Shown: positions 32,201-42,573, numbered from the stretch's first letter. The stretch: 64,000 nucleotides of DNA from Cordylochernes scorpioides (GCA_030710605.1 CP092882.1:23442610-23506609); one strand, 5' to 3'. The notes: generated by a model from the letters alone, not told the origin. Made by a program: numbers and translations.

Positions 32201-32469
32201 TAATTCATTATAATCTGATTATGGTGAGTGATAATTAATAATTCATTTATATATATTGATTATGGTTCTATATGCAATTGGGCGCAAGTACTTTAAGCTA
32301 AAGCGTTTATTTTTTATTATTAAACTTATTTGTATATAAGATACAAATATTTATCGTTCTTCTCTACAGATACTCACACTCTCCTTGAATTGTTGGTGTA
32401 AAACTAAAAATAATATATGAAAAAATGGTACAAATGTGATATTGTACTGGGATAGAGCGCATTAAGTAC

Positions 32470-32850
32470 GAAAAAAGGGCATCTCCTTATATTAAAATTG
32501 AAAACTGATAACCTTCAGTTCAAAAAAGGGGCATCTTCCTATCTTGAAATTGAAAGCTGACAACTTTCAGTTCAAAAAAGGGGCATCTTCTTATATTGAA
32601 ATTGAAAGCTGATATCCTTCAGTTCAAAAAAGGGACATCTCCTTATCTTGAAATTGAAAGCTGAAAACTTTCAGTTCAAAAAAGGGGCATCTTCTTATAT
32701 TGAAATTGAAAGCTGACAACTTTCAGTTTAAAAAAGGGACATCTCCTCATCTTGAAATTGAAAGCTGACAACTTTCAGTTTAAAAAAGGGACATCTTCTT
32801 ATCTTGAAACTGAAAGTTGTTAACTTTCAATTTCACGAAAGGAGATGCCC
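32470..32850. repeat. 52-bp minisatellite derived from a mobile-element end
   Basis: About seven copies with a 52-bp period, each with AAAAAAGGGACATCTCC and the self-complementary TGAAAGCTGACAACTTTCA. The unit resembles the terminal sequence of the family B elements (complement of AACTTTCAGTTGCACGATAAGG). Each unit can form a hairpin. Confidence 0.85.
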
Positions 32851-32859
32851 TTTTTTTCG

Positions 32860-33275
32860 AAACATATAGTTTCTCATCGCAGTAAGGACAGTAGAAGTTT
32901 CATGTATGAAAAAAACATTCGCGCTTTAATACCTTCATTTCTTATATATATAGATTACGCTTTATCGCTTTCTATTAATGTATACCTAACTGGCTTTGTT
33001 CTTATTGTTTACGGAAAAGCATTACTCGATGAAAATTTTCATATGTAATTTTACTGTCCTATAAGCTTATGTCCATAGTTTGCTTGAATACCAATCATGA
33101 TATTCCACCCTTCATTGCAAAATATATAAGTAAAATCGTCCAATACAGTATTAGAGCTCTAAGAAAAGTGGTCTGATAGATTTAATTGGCGAAACCGCTG
33201 TGAGAGTTCACCACTGATGATTCAAGCCTTTTCAATATATTTTCATCGCAGTAAGGACAGTAGAAGTTTGTTTTA
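32860..33275 (+). mobile_element. Inverted-repeat family element in tandem form
   Basis: CATCGCAGTAAGGACAGTAG occurs at about 32876 and 33245, a period near 370 bp, with the GGCGAAACC and CTGATGA words in between (33190-33225). This is the only copy of this family seen as a head-to-tail repeat. Confidence 0.5.
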
Positions 33276-33675
33276 TGTGTAAAAGAAACATTAGTGGTTT
33301 AATTATTTCATTTTACATAGTTTCAAGTTATCGCTGTTTTAATCTATAAAAACTGGTCAGTGAGCTAAACCTTAGTCCAAATAAAACATATATCTGTGTG
33401 TGATACAGAGATGATATGTTTGAAGATCAGCAATCTTGGATATATAACTATTTGAACGCGGCGCTGTTCATGTTGGGAATAACATCGCATTCAAATATTG
33501 ATAGAGCTTGGAAAAACTTGGATATTATTGTCAACGATCCCAGTAGCTTGACGAATATAATCTTACACACATTTACTAACTATACATTTTATAAAATAAC
33601 TATTTATTTTTGGTGAGAGATGGGGCTTAATGAAATTATAGGGATTATACTATTAATAGGCTAATCCCTTAATAG
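33276..33675. other. Unassigned sequence
   Basis: A short open frame at 33416-33616 has no recognisable pattern. It may be flanking host sequence. Confidence 0.3.
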
Positions 33676-34008
33676 AATGTTCAGAACTATAAGTCTAAGG
33701 GATAAGTGTCTTTTAGGAAAAAAAAATTATTTCAAGCTTTCGGGCCCAACCGCCCTTCGACAGGAAAATTACGCTACTGACGTTTTCGGATCAAATCCAT
33801 ATATATATACACGAAGAAGCCGAAAATATACTACAGTTATGCAAAAAGCTGATTTACATAGTGAATAAAACAATAAAACGGAAATATAAGTATACATATA
33901 GAGAGAATTTGAATGTCTACAATATGAACTGGTATGGAATAAGACAAAGAAGATGGCATATTTTGGAAACACAGAACAGACTAACTATTGAATTTGCGGT
34001 CTCAGAGT

Positions 34009-34572
34009 TCATGGTACGGTGGGAGGTTTGGTGGCTGCAGGGAATAATACATTGTAAATTTCCGGTAGATCAATTTTTCTATTAAGGCTGTGGAATTTGC
34101 TTGACAGGAGGGATTCGATGACTAGTCTTTGATGTTTGCTGGAGACATTGGAATAATGAATTTTGGGTGATGTAATGTTGAAGGAATGGCCAGTTTCGTT
34201 GATATGCTGAACTATTAAGGATCTATGGTCTCGGTTATCAATATTTATTTTGTGTTCATGAATTCTGATATTGACCTGTCTTCCAGTTTCACCCACGTAG
34301 ATTCCTGGGCAATTTGAACATTCTATTGAGTAAATAACGTTACGTGCCGTACTGTGAGGTTCATTATAATTGAGTTTCATTATTTGGTTTCGGAGAAGGG
34401 ATCCTGAGGTAGGTGCGCAGGTGAAGTAGGTTTTAATTCCGAATTTTAACAAGAATCTGGCAATGGTGGATGCTAAAGGTGAATATGGCATACTGCAAAT
34501 TGATCTGTATACTGGAGGCTGTATCTTTTTGGATGAATCGTAAAAGTGTCGTAATATAAAGGACATTGACAT
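34009..34572 (-). CDS. Penelope-like GIY-YIG endonuclease fragment, left copy
   Basis: The C-terminal part of a Penelope-like polyprotein. It shows the sequence typical of these elements: YSIECSNCPGIYVGETGRQ with the GIY motif, a conserved R/H/E cluster (IRIHEHK), HINETGH and a late glutamate (LVIESLL). The reverse transcriptase that should precede it is absent, because the copy is truncated at the palindrome centre. The frame itself is open to its stop. The endonuclease normally nicks target DNA to prime reverse transcription. Confidence 0.85.
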   Translation of the reverse strand: MSMSFILRHFYDSSKKIQPPVYRSICSMPYSPLASTIARFLLKFGIKTYFTCAPTSGSLLRNQIMKLNYNEPHSTARNVIYSIECSNCPGIYVGETGRQVNIRIHEHKINIDNRDHRSLIVQHINETGHSFNITSPKIHYSNVSSKHQRLVIESLLSSKFHSLNRKIDLPEIYNVLFPAATKPPTVP

Positions 34573-34588
34573 ATAAAGGACATACCCA

Positions 34589-35146
34589 ATGTCCTTTATA
34601 TTACGACACTTTTACGATTCATCCAAAAAGATACAGCCTCCAGTATACAGATCAATTTGCAGTATGCCATATTCACCTTTAGCATCCACCATTGCCAGAT
34701 TCTTGTTAAAATTCGGAATTAAAACCTACTTCACCTGCGCACCTACCTCAGGATCCCTTCTCCGAAACCAAATAATGAAACTCAATTATAATGAACCTCA
34801 CAGTACGGCACGTAACGTTATTTACTCAATAGAATGTTCAAATTGCCCAGGAATCTACGTGGGTGAAACTGGAAGACAGGTCAATATCAGAATTCATGAA
34901 CACAAAAGAAATATTGATAACCGAGACCATAGATCCTTAATAGTTCAGCATATCAACGAAACTGGCCATTCCTTCAACATTACATCACCCAAAATTCATT
35001 ATTCCAATATCTCCAGCAAACATCAAAGACTAGTCATCGAATCCCTCCTGTCAAGCAAATTCCATAGCCTTAATAGAAAAATTGATCTACCTGAAATTTA
35101 CAATGTATTATTCCCTGCAGCCACCAAACCTCCCACCGTACCATGA
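34589..35146 (+). CDS. Penelope-like GIY-YIG endonuclease fragment, right copy
   Basis: 185 codons, nearly identical to the left copy (K versus I in the EHK motif region, I versus V near residue 141). Landmarks: cysteines 83 and 86, GIYVGETGR at 88-96, R101 and H104, HINETGH at 121-127, E151. It begins at the same truncation point as its partner. It is probably not expressed alone, but the protein family could supply the machinery for the retrozymes in this window (inference). Confidence 0.85.
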   Translation: MSFILRHFYDSSKKIQPPVYRSICSMPYSPLASTIARFLLKFGIKTYFTCAPTSGSLLRNQIMKLNYNEPHSTARNVIYSIECSNCPGIYVGETGRQVNIRIHEHKRNIDNRDHRSLIVQHINETGHSFNITSPKIHYSNISSKHQRLVIESLLSSKFHSLNRKIDLPEIYNVLFPAATKPPTVP

Positions 35147-35799
35147 ACTCTGAGACCGCAAATTCAATAGTTAGTCTGTTCTGTGTTTCCAAAATATGCC
35201 ATCTTCTTTGTCTTATTCCATACCAGTTCATATTGTAGACATTCAAATTCTCTCTATATGTATACTTATATTTCCGTTTTATTGTTTTATTCACTATGTA
35301 AATCAGCTTTTTGCATAACTGTAGTATATTTTCGGCTTCTTCGTGTATATATATATGGATTTGATCCGAAAACGTCAGTAGCGTAATTTTCCTGTCGAAG
35401 GGCGGTTGGGCCCGAAAGCTTGAAATAATTTTTTTTCCTAAAAGACACTTATCCCTTAGACTTATAGTTTTGAACATACTATTAATGTAGAAATATTTTA
35501 AATAATTCAATTTGAACCGTTTTCTATTCAATAATCGTTCATAAATAGCTCTTTATGATTTAGTCTTGTCATTTACGAGCCTCTGTTGGTACACAGCGTC
35601 CTCTTTATCTTCATGGTTAATTTAACCTGAAGTTGAACTCTGTACTATTTGAATAGAAACATGGCCGAAGGGTATAAAACATGCTAACATATAAATTATC
35701 AAACACTGTACCTTGAAAACGATAGCTGATAAAAAGGAAAGGTTTACAGATTTAGAATAAGCATATCGTGAAACATCTATATCAACTATAAATTGAGTA

Positions 35800-35995
35800 A
35801 AAAATCAGGTCTCCAAGGAAGAGTATCTTTTTAAAAACTTTTTTAACCTGCAGCTTTCGGGCACGAACGCTTTCTAAAGGAGAAAACATGTATACAAACA
35901 TACCATGTTTTCTTTGTAGAAGGGCGCTCCTTCCCAAAAGCTAGAGATTAGAAAGGGTTTTGAAAAGATACTTTTTCCTGGAGGTCTGTTATTTT
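35800..35995. repeat. Inverted repeat with Penelope-tail-like words
   Basis: Outer arms (CTCCAAGGAAGAGTATCTTT and its near-complement AAAGATACTTTTTCCTGGAG) enclose GCTTTCGGGCACGAACGC and an inner hairpin (AGAAAACATG...CATGTTTTCT). CTTTCGGGC...GCCCTTCNACAGGA words also occur in the tail of the Penelope pair (33733) and at 40975, 43515 and 46050. Confidence 0.5.
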
Positions 35996-36184
35996 TACTC
36001 AATATTGAAACAAAGGATTATTTTATTGAATAACTATAAATTGATGGCAAAAAGTCAAATTCTTTTGTTGTTATTCCTTAGCAGTGTTATCATATTCCTT
36101 GAAGTTCCATTTGTTTTACTGTTAGACCGTTGAAGAACCCTAGAAAGAGTTCGAAAGCTTAACTGTCCTACTTTACAATGAAAT

Positions 36185-36523
36185 TTGATATGGATCAATA
36201 GTATGATCCACCACTGGTATGAAGGTACAAGACCTGGAGACTCAATATCATCACAGCTTTCTAGAAACGAAGTCACAAAAATTGCAAGATTAAAGACCGG
36301 ACATACTAGACCCATTATGTTCATTGATGGAGAAAAAGTTTTTGCTGTCTGCTCAAAATGTTCCAACTCCACTGCAACTCCAGCACATATCCTGGACTGT
36401 ATTGGAGCTAAGAAGGAAGACCTATACAAGATCCCCAAAACTATAGTAGAAAAAATTATGCTTCCAACCTTCATGTCTTGGTGTAATTTTACCCATCAAA
36501 ATATACAGTTATCAGCGTCATAA
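36185..36523 (+). pseudogene. LINE ORF2 C-terminal fragment
   Basis: 112 residues: RNase H end (LSRNEVTKIARLKTGHTR) and the terminal motif CSKCSNSTATPAHILDCIG. This style of ending is common in LINE proteins of spiders (from memory). 5' truncated; no reverse transcriptase nearby. Confidence 0.65.
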
Positions 36524-36602
36524 TCAATTCTTTCTTATTCAATTCTGTCACCGTTTGCTTTTGTGAATGGAATAAATACCCAAATATGGCCATTTCTCAT
36601 AA

Positions 36603-36673
36603 CCATCGGTGGTTCAGTGGTAAAATGCTCGCCTTCCACGCGGGCGGCCCGGGTTCGATTCGCGGCCGATGCA
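36603..36673 (+). tRNA. tRNA-Gly(TCC)-like, probable pseudogene
   Basis: 71 nt that fold as a tRNA: acceptor with one mismatch at the first pair, D arm GGTTCAGTGGTAAAAT, anticodon arm CTCGC-CTTCCAC-GCGGG giving TCC, T arm GGTTCGATTC with one mismatch, discriminator A. Two stem mismatches and its place inside a LINE tail argue that it is a retroposed tRNA that could still act as an internal promoter. Confidence 0.45.
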
Positions 36674-36824
36674 TTTTTTTTTTACAATTTTTAAAACTCA
36701 TTTATATATTATACAAGAATGACATCCACGGCGCCAATTTATAATTGTAACGAATAGTATTTGAATAAAAGCATTTAATCGGGTAAAACCTGGGCGTATC
36801 CCGGGTCATTCGGCTAGTTGGATA

Positions 36825-37310
36825 ATAAAAAAGAAACAATAAAATTACAAATCTTTCTCAATATTTTGTTTGAATATAGGCAAATATTGATATCTAGAGA
36901 ACTATGTCGATAACTCAATACAAATATGATATAAGCTGCTAACGTAAAGAATCCTAAATATACCAAAACAGATTACTATAGAAATAGGAAGGGGGATATG
37001 TAAATAAAGTTGGCTTGGAAGGATTAGTGGTGGGATGAGATTTATGCCCAACAAAATGTGTTCTGGGGATTAACTCTCACCAATATTACCTTGCTCCTAA
37101 TTAAACCAAAGTTGGGCTAAATATTCTCAAATAATTTGCTGATAGAGCTTGTAGAGTGGTATTAAAAGGGAACAGTATGATCACTTATATAATAACATAT
37201 TTCAGATCCGTTTATCACTTATGATTATATATTATTTAAACTCTATATAAATTTTTATTATAATTTTATATTTACATAGTTTATATGAAAAAATAGTACA
37301 AATGTGATAT
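36825..37310. other. AT-rich spacer
   Basis: Nothing recognised. Confidence 0.4.
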
Positions 37311-37505
37311 TGTACTGGGATAAAGTGCATAAATTAAGGAAAAAGGCATCTCCTTATCGTTCAACTGAAAGTTGCTAATGGCTTGCACCATCTATCGGAA
37401 TAAATATCAACTATTCTCGTTGATTTTTAATTATTCCAGAATTGGCCAAATACCCATTCTTGATTAATCAAGAAAAAGCTAACCACGGACGCCTAGGCCA
37501 CGGGC
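37311..37505 (-). mobile_element. Family B element end, no ribozyme core
   Basis: On the minus strand it has GTCCGTGGTTAGC, TTGATTAATCAAGAATGGG, ATAGATGG and AGGAGATGCC in the same order as 54210-54360. It starts at the equivalent of the hammerhead cleavage site. Confidence 0.55.
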
Positions 37506-37680
37506 CCTTGGTTCATCAGTGCTAAATACTCCGAAATATTTTGTCGTTTTAATCAACTAGTCTTCTACAATTTTCTAACATTATACGTTTAAAGTTGAAT
37601 AAGCGTATCCCTTCATTCCTTCCCGAAGATTACAGATACTTGGCGATAATATCACAGGCAACTATGTATATATATATATA

Positions 37681-38996
37681 CAGGGTCCATTATGAAAGTA
37701 ATGAGCATTTACTGGCAAAATACATTTATTGATCGTAATTTGTGCAAATGTTCAATATTCTTCAAAATACATTCCTCCTGCATCAATACACTTGCGGAGA
37801 CGCGTTTGCCACGCCTGAAAGGCACCCTGAAACTCCTCGACAGGAATGCTTCTCAGGAACGTTGTAACATGGTGTTGGATGTTTTCCACGGTTTCCCAAT
37901 GTTTTCCTTTCATCTCTCTCTTGAGTCGCGGAAACAAAAAGAAGTCACACGGAGCTAAGTCGGGACGGTAAGGGGGGTGAGGGATCACCGAGGTGTTGCT
38001 CCGGGCCAGGAAGTTGGTAATGACGAAGGCTGTGTGGCTGGTGGCATTGTCATGGTGGAGCTTAACCGTGTCTTTAATGTCAGTCCTCACGCGTGCGATC
38101 CGGCGTTTCAATCTCCTGAGCACCTCCAGGTAAAAGGCTGAGTTTACAGTTTGTCCCTGCGGTACAAACTCACAATGGACTATTCCTCGGATTTCCAAGA
38201 AGACAATGATCATCGTTTTGATGCGCGACTTGCTCATTCGCGCTTTCTTGGGGCGTGGGGATGATTTTGTGTGCCATGCACAGCTCTGCCTTTTCGACTC
38301 TGGGTCGTATTTAAACATCCAGGATTCGTTTCCGGTTACTACAGAGTTCAGAAAGTCCGGTTCATTTTGAATCAAATCCAACAATTCTTGACAGCGCAAA
38401 ACTCTAAGTTCTTTCTGGTCTTGCGTCAACACTTTCGGCAAAAGCTTCGCACAGACCTTACGCATTTGCAGATCCTCGGTCACTATCCCATGTACCACAA
38501 GTGTGGACATGTGTAATGTGTCAGCAATTTGCTGGATGCTTAATCGACGGTCGGTACGCAAAACTTCGAGCACACGATCCACGTTCTCGTCAGTTCTGGC
38601 CGTTGTTGGGCGTCCTGAACGGGGTTCGTCGGCGACCTCCTTCCGGCCCTCCTTGAACGCCTTGTGCCACTTCCCAGACTGTGATCTTTAAATGCAATCG
38701 TCCTTGAAGGCTTTTTGCAGCATCTGGAATGTTTCGGTTGCATTTTTTCCAAGTCTCACGCAAAACCTTATGGCGTATCGTTGTTCAAGCGAACGCTCCA
38801 TCGCGCTATGTTACAAAAGTTGAAAACACACTTCAAGCGGAGGCATGTATCTCCCCTCACACTGCTCGAACTCAACTGACGACCGGATGGATTGAAAGGG
38901 CATATCCCTCCACCACATTTCCCCCGGTTTCACCGTGCTGCCATCTATTGTCGCGTCACAATAACATTATGCTCATTACTTTCATAATGGACCCTG
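37681..38996 (-). mobile_element. mariner (DD34D) transposon, inactive
   Basis: A 1316-bp element with perfect 28-bp inverted ends (CAGGGTCCATTATGAAAGTA...) and TA target duplications at 37679-37680 and 38997-38998. Perfect ends suggest recent arrival. Confidence 0.92.
37752..38801 (-). pseudogene. mariner transposase, frameshifted and catalytically altered
   Basis: The ATG at 38801 opens MERSLEQRYAIRFCVRLG, the N-terminal HTH region. A frameshift near 38685-38692 breaks the frame, and the rest (276 codons from 38582) is open to the stop. The catalytic domain has HHDNATSHTAF and the RPDLAPCDFFLF block with 34 residues between the acids (DD34D). The first acid of the usual TGDE motif is asparagine: VVTGNESW, codon at 38328-38330. 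It therefore has two independent inactivating features and could only be mobilised in trans. Confidence 0.88.
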
Positions 38997-39175
38997 TATA
39001 TATAAAAAATTAAAAACATTTTATTGACGTACAATCAATGAGATAAAGAAGAAATTTTATAACAGTTCAAAGGTATCTAGGCCGTTCTTACAAAGGAGAT
39101 GCCTTGGCCTGGAATAAAACACATTTCGTACTCTCCAGATTCTTCGTCCTGCTGCGACGATGTCGTTAAAGTCAA

Positions 39176-40327
39176 TTATTCTATTGTTTTTTCCGATCTT
39201 GGTATTTCTTCAACGTCGATTTTGTGCTTCGAATTCGGGAGGGAGGAGAGGGTCTCAGACATTGGAGGATTTGTGATAGGAATTTCATCTTTGGATGTCA
39301 CATCTCGTTTCATATCCGTCGTCTGAGGACTGTAAGATTCTTTGATAGGTTCCTGGGCCGTAGAGGATGACTTAGGTCTTTTCCCACTTTCACATTCCAT
39401 ATTCAATCTCTTATCCTCGTTCAGTGAGGCCTCGAGTGTCCTTTTTTTTGTTTGTAAGTCTTTAGGTTCCTGTGTCGGCTCTCGTACTGTCGTTGCAGTT
39501 AGATCTGATTGGGGTAGGGGCCTCAAGGCTTCTGCGAAGGTCGTGGTGACCTTTGATCTTATTTTCGGGTCGAACGGGCATTGTGATTTTATGTGGCCGT
39601 GCCGTCTGCACTCGGTACAGGTCACGTCCTCCCCGATAAAGATTTTAAAATTTTGATCCATATAAGTAATGGAGATGATGGCAGGCATTGATGTGTTTTC
39701 TTTAGTTTTAAAGACAATCTCCCTCCTTAGTGAGGATAGATGTTTAAGGAGTGGATTTTCAGTGGGGAAGGGAATCGGCCGGATACTGATCATGTGCCCG
39801 TAAGGATCAAGGGCCTTTTCTATGTCCTTATCCTGTATGAAGGACAGGACGCCGGAGAGAATATATTTTTTGGAGGTTCTGAAAAGGGGCGAGGGTAGGA
39901 TTACCTCGCTTCTGACCTTGAATCCTTTAGCTAGGAGCAATTCTGCCATTTCGACATTAGTCACCGAGACAATGGCCTGTCCATTGATTTTTCCGATGGA
40001 ATGTATGCTTTCAAAGCCTATTATATCGGCTATCGCGATCAGGTGTTCTTCTGCTGAAGTGTCTTGGATCGGCTTGAATTGGATTGTCGCCTTAATAGCG
40101 TTACTTCTTATTTCGTAGGTATTCTTTCTACTTTCGTCAAACTTCCTGTGTTCTTCCGAGGTAAATCGTCTTTTTAGATTTTGCACGTTTGTGATTTTCT
40201 CAACATTTGGTGATTGGTGAGGTAATTTTTCTGTATTGAAGTACGATTTTGGTGTAATATATGAGGCTTGAACGATAAGTGAAGATGCAGATGAGGATGA
40301 AGCAGCGGCCGGCTTGGCCGTTGCCAT
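39176..40327 (-). CDS. LINE ORF1 (gag-like, zinc knuckle), full length
   Basis: 383 residues with an uninterrupted frame. An alanine/serine-rich N-terminus is followed by an RNA-binding-like region (about 75-240) and a CCHC zinc knuckle CTECRRHGHIKSQCP at about 252-266, then a charged, disordered tail. This is the layout of the ORF1 nucleic-acid chaperone of LINEs such as Tx1/I-type elements; the exact clade is not settled. No ORF2 follows: unrelated sequence begins soon after the stop and the mariner lies 180 bp further on. A LINE that keeps its 5' end and loses its 3' end is unusual. 5' UTR-like sequence extends to about 40520. Confidence 0.7.
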   Translation of the reverse strand: MATAKPAAASSSSASSLIVQASYITPKSYFNTEKLPHQSPNVEKITNVQNLKRRFTSEEHRKFDESRKNTYEIRSNAIKATIQFKPIQDTSAEEHLIAIADIIGFESIHSIGKINGQAIVSVTNVEMAELLLAKGFKVRSEVILPSPLFRTSKKYILSGVLSFIQDKDIEKALDPYGHMISIRPIPFPTENPLLKHLSSLRREIVFKTKENTSMPAIISITYMDQNFKIFIGEDVTCTECRRHGHIKSQCPFDPKIRSKVTTTFAEALRPLPQSDLTATTVREPTQEPKDLQTKKRTLEASLNEDKRLNMECESGKRPKSSSTAQEPIKESYSPQTTDMKRDVTSKDEIPITNPPMSETLSSLPNSKHKIDVEEIPRSEKTIE

Positions 40328-40329
40328 GG

Positions 40330-40709
40330 CGATGATGCAAAGTTACAATTTGTAACTTGGCTAATTTATGGTAAATAGAAAAAAATGATATTCGATTAAA
40401 TTTTACAAAAGATGACTTGAACTGATGCCTGAGAAAATGCGAACAAGATGGTATAAGTTAAAATAAATTAAATTGATTTTATGAGATGAAAGAAGCGAAA
40501 AACACGGAGCTCGTGCGACGCGTGGCCGCACGGTCGGTGCATGTATGTATGTAATGTATATATATATATATATATATATATCAGGGAACAGGCTAAATCA
40601 ATGATTGGTTGATTTCTGTTACACCAGATGGCGCTCTGCCTTCTTTAAAGCACTTGTGCTCCTGTTCAGGAAATATATATATATTTAATTTTAATATATA
40701 AAAATATAT
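40330..40709. other. LINE 5' leader and TA run
   Basis: It holds the likely 5' leader of the LINE (to about 40520), a TA dinucleotide run (40557-40581), and a short piece with CCAGATGGCGCTCTGCC, a word resembling mobile-element ends elsewhere in the window. Confidence 0.4.
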
Positions 40710-41044
40710 ATCTATGTATACTTCTACTATATGAATACCATCCAAATATAATTTTTATAATAATCATTATTGTTAAAACCAGTTTTAGCATTCCTTTTCA
40801 ATAACTAACTTGAAAATCTCTTCATTGTTTCATTGAAATGTCACAAAAATATGATACAAAAATACGGTATTGGAGATATAAATTGATTTAAATCTCTTGA
40901 ATATAAATTAAATAATACAAACCATTTCTGGAATCGAGTTTATTTTCGTTTTTATTAATGTAAACTTAAACTCTCGGGCATCTCTGCCCTTCTACAGGAA
41001 TACATAAAACATGTAATGTACTCCTGTTGTTGAGTTTTATAAGG

Positions 41045-41150
41045 TACTAGACGAATGACCCGGGCAACGCCCGGGTTTACCCGATTAAATGTTTTATTCA
41101 AACACTATTCGTTACAATTATAAATTGGCGCCGTGGATGTCCCTCTTGTG
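41045..41150 (-). repeat. CCCGGGCAACGCCCGGG module
   Basis: On the minus strand it is the closing module of the LINE tails at 301-365 and 36720-36820 (GGCGCCAATTTATAATTG ... CCCGGGTCATTCG). It recurs in units B (43585-43690) and C (46125-46230). Confidence 0.6.
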
Positions 41151-42523
41151 AAACGTCCCGCTCCAAACTTTACATGTACATGGTCAGCTGATATTAGCTC
41201 CCATCTTCACCGCTAGAGGCGCTGCTCGCGAGCTAAGTAGAATAATTTGAATATAGTTTTGATAATTGATTTATATATTTTTAAAATAGCCTATCGTTTT
41301 CCCCGTATTTATTTACCTATGTTTGGGAATTTTGGTTTGAATTAGTGAACTACTGCGAATTTGTATACCGGACATACAAACAAACAAACATACAAACATT
41401 GATTTTTATATATAAGGTATATCTTTTGTTTATTTTATTATTCAATTGTATCATTCTGTGCTTGTATATATTGTAATTGACTAATGACCAAATGTCTAAA
41501 TTTGTATATAAGTGAGTTGTTTTAAAATTAAAGTGAGTGAGTAATTAGTTGTTGTTTGTTTATTTGGTTAAGTCATTATCGGCACCATTGGGGAGTCGCT
41601 TGGGTAGTGGAATCACCATTGGGGTGTCGCCTGGTAGTTGAATCATCATTGGGGTGTCGCCTGGGTAGTTGAATAGAGGTGGGGATAGCAGAAGGCCTTG
41701 GTGATAAGAAAACCAGATACAGTCCTCTAAAATAAACGCCACACTTTCCAATCAGTTAAGGACTAGGGAAATTTAACACCTGTAGAAGGACAGAAATAAC
41801 CGAAAGTTTGAGATTGGATTGATAAAAATGAAAAGACACTCAGCTCCAGAAAGCTGTTCTATTATTTAATTTATTGTAGACTATGATAGCCTTATAGCTA
41901 TTTATTAAAACGATTCTATCTGGATGTGAACTGGCAATATTCCATAATCCATAATCAAATGTTTTAACTGTAATTCTATGCGGCAACTATATGAAATAAA
42001 TTTGGGTCCTATATACATTTTTATCGAGTAGGAAAATATATGCTAAGTTCGATAGAGGTTTACAATAAGTAGTCAATAAATCTAAATAACGCAGAGAAAA
42101 CGTATATACCATGTTTTTTACTTTCAAACATAGTGGGAAATAGAAATATCTAAGGTCCGCTTCAAGGTAAATAGAATTTTCTTTATATTGATATGAACAT
42201 CGATTATAATATAAAATTTATATCTTTTCTTTCTCTTTTCTCTTTCTTGTGTGTGTGAAATATGTATTTATAATTTTTATATTCCAAAACATATATACAT
42301 ATATGTATGGAAATTTTAGTTTGAATTAGTGAACTACTGCGAATTTGTATACCGGACCATAAATACCATAATTTATGAATCTTATCCCAGTACAATATCG
42401 CATGTGTACTATTTTTTCACATTATGTCGGGGTTTCACGCAATTCTGGCCTTAACTACCCGTTTCGTGATTTTTCAAGATGCCTGAAGGCCCAATTTTTT
42501 TATGTTTTGTTCGTTGAGGTACA

Positions 42524-42573
42524 GCTTGCACTACGCTGATGAGGGCCAACAGCCCGAAACGTGTACGTGGTTA
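42524..42573 (+). ncRNA. Hammerhead ribozyme, type I (family B), unit A
   Basis: CUGAUGA at 42536-42542, stem II GGGC/GCCC with loop CAACA, GAAA at 42556-42559, stem III ACG/UGU-type, cleavage triplet GUA at 42563-42565. Stem I pairs ACTACG with CGTGGT (one G-U pair). The copy lies in an element of about 300 bp that ends GATAAGGAGATGCC. Confidence 0.82.

Larger units (their letters stand above)
33676..35481. mobile_element. Head-to-head Penelope-like pair (1.8-kb palindrome)
   Basis: Two 5'-truncated Penelope-like fragments of about 893 bp face each other. The arms, 33676-34568 (minus) and 34587-35481 (plus), are near-identical inverted copies with an 18-bp centre (34569-34586). I see only a handful of differences between the arms, including two amino acid changes. 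Both carry the GIY-YIG endonuclease domain and the same 3' tail. The outer flanks differ. Confidence 0.85.
36100..36820 (+). mobile_element. LINE ORF2 end joined to tRNA-Gly-like segment
   Basis: A LINE ORF2 C-terminus (RNase H and zinc-like end) is followed by the lead-in, a tRNA-Gly-like segment and the closing CGGCTAGT module. The same order of lead-in, tRNA and tail is seen at 100-365, so the junction is part of the element, not a chance insertion. Confidence 0.65.

Noticed and set aside
32470-32850. CRISPR-like array
   Set aside because: The whole 52-bp unit repeats without unique spacers, and the context is eukaryotic.
36055-36474. Minus-strand frame opposite the LINE ORF2 end
   Set aside because: The plus strand carries the recognisable RNase H and CCHC-type sequence; the minus frame is its shadow.
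36603-36673. Functional tRNA-Gly gene
   Set aside because: Two stem mismatches and its location inside a repeated LINE tail make a pseudogene more likely; kept as a tRNA-like feature with low confidence.
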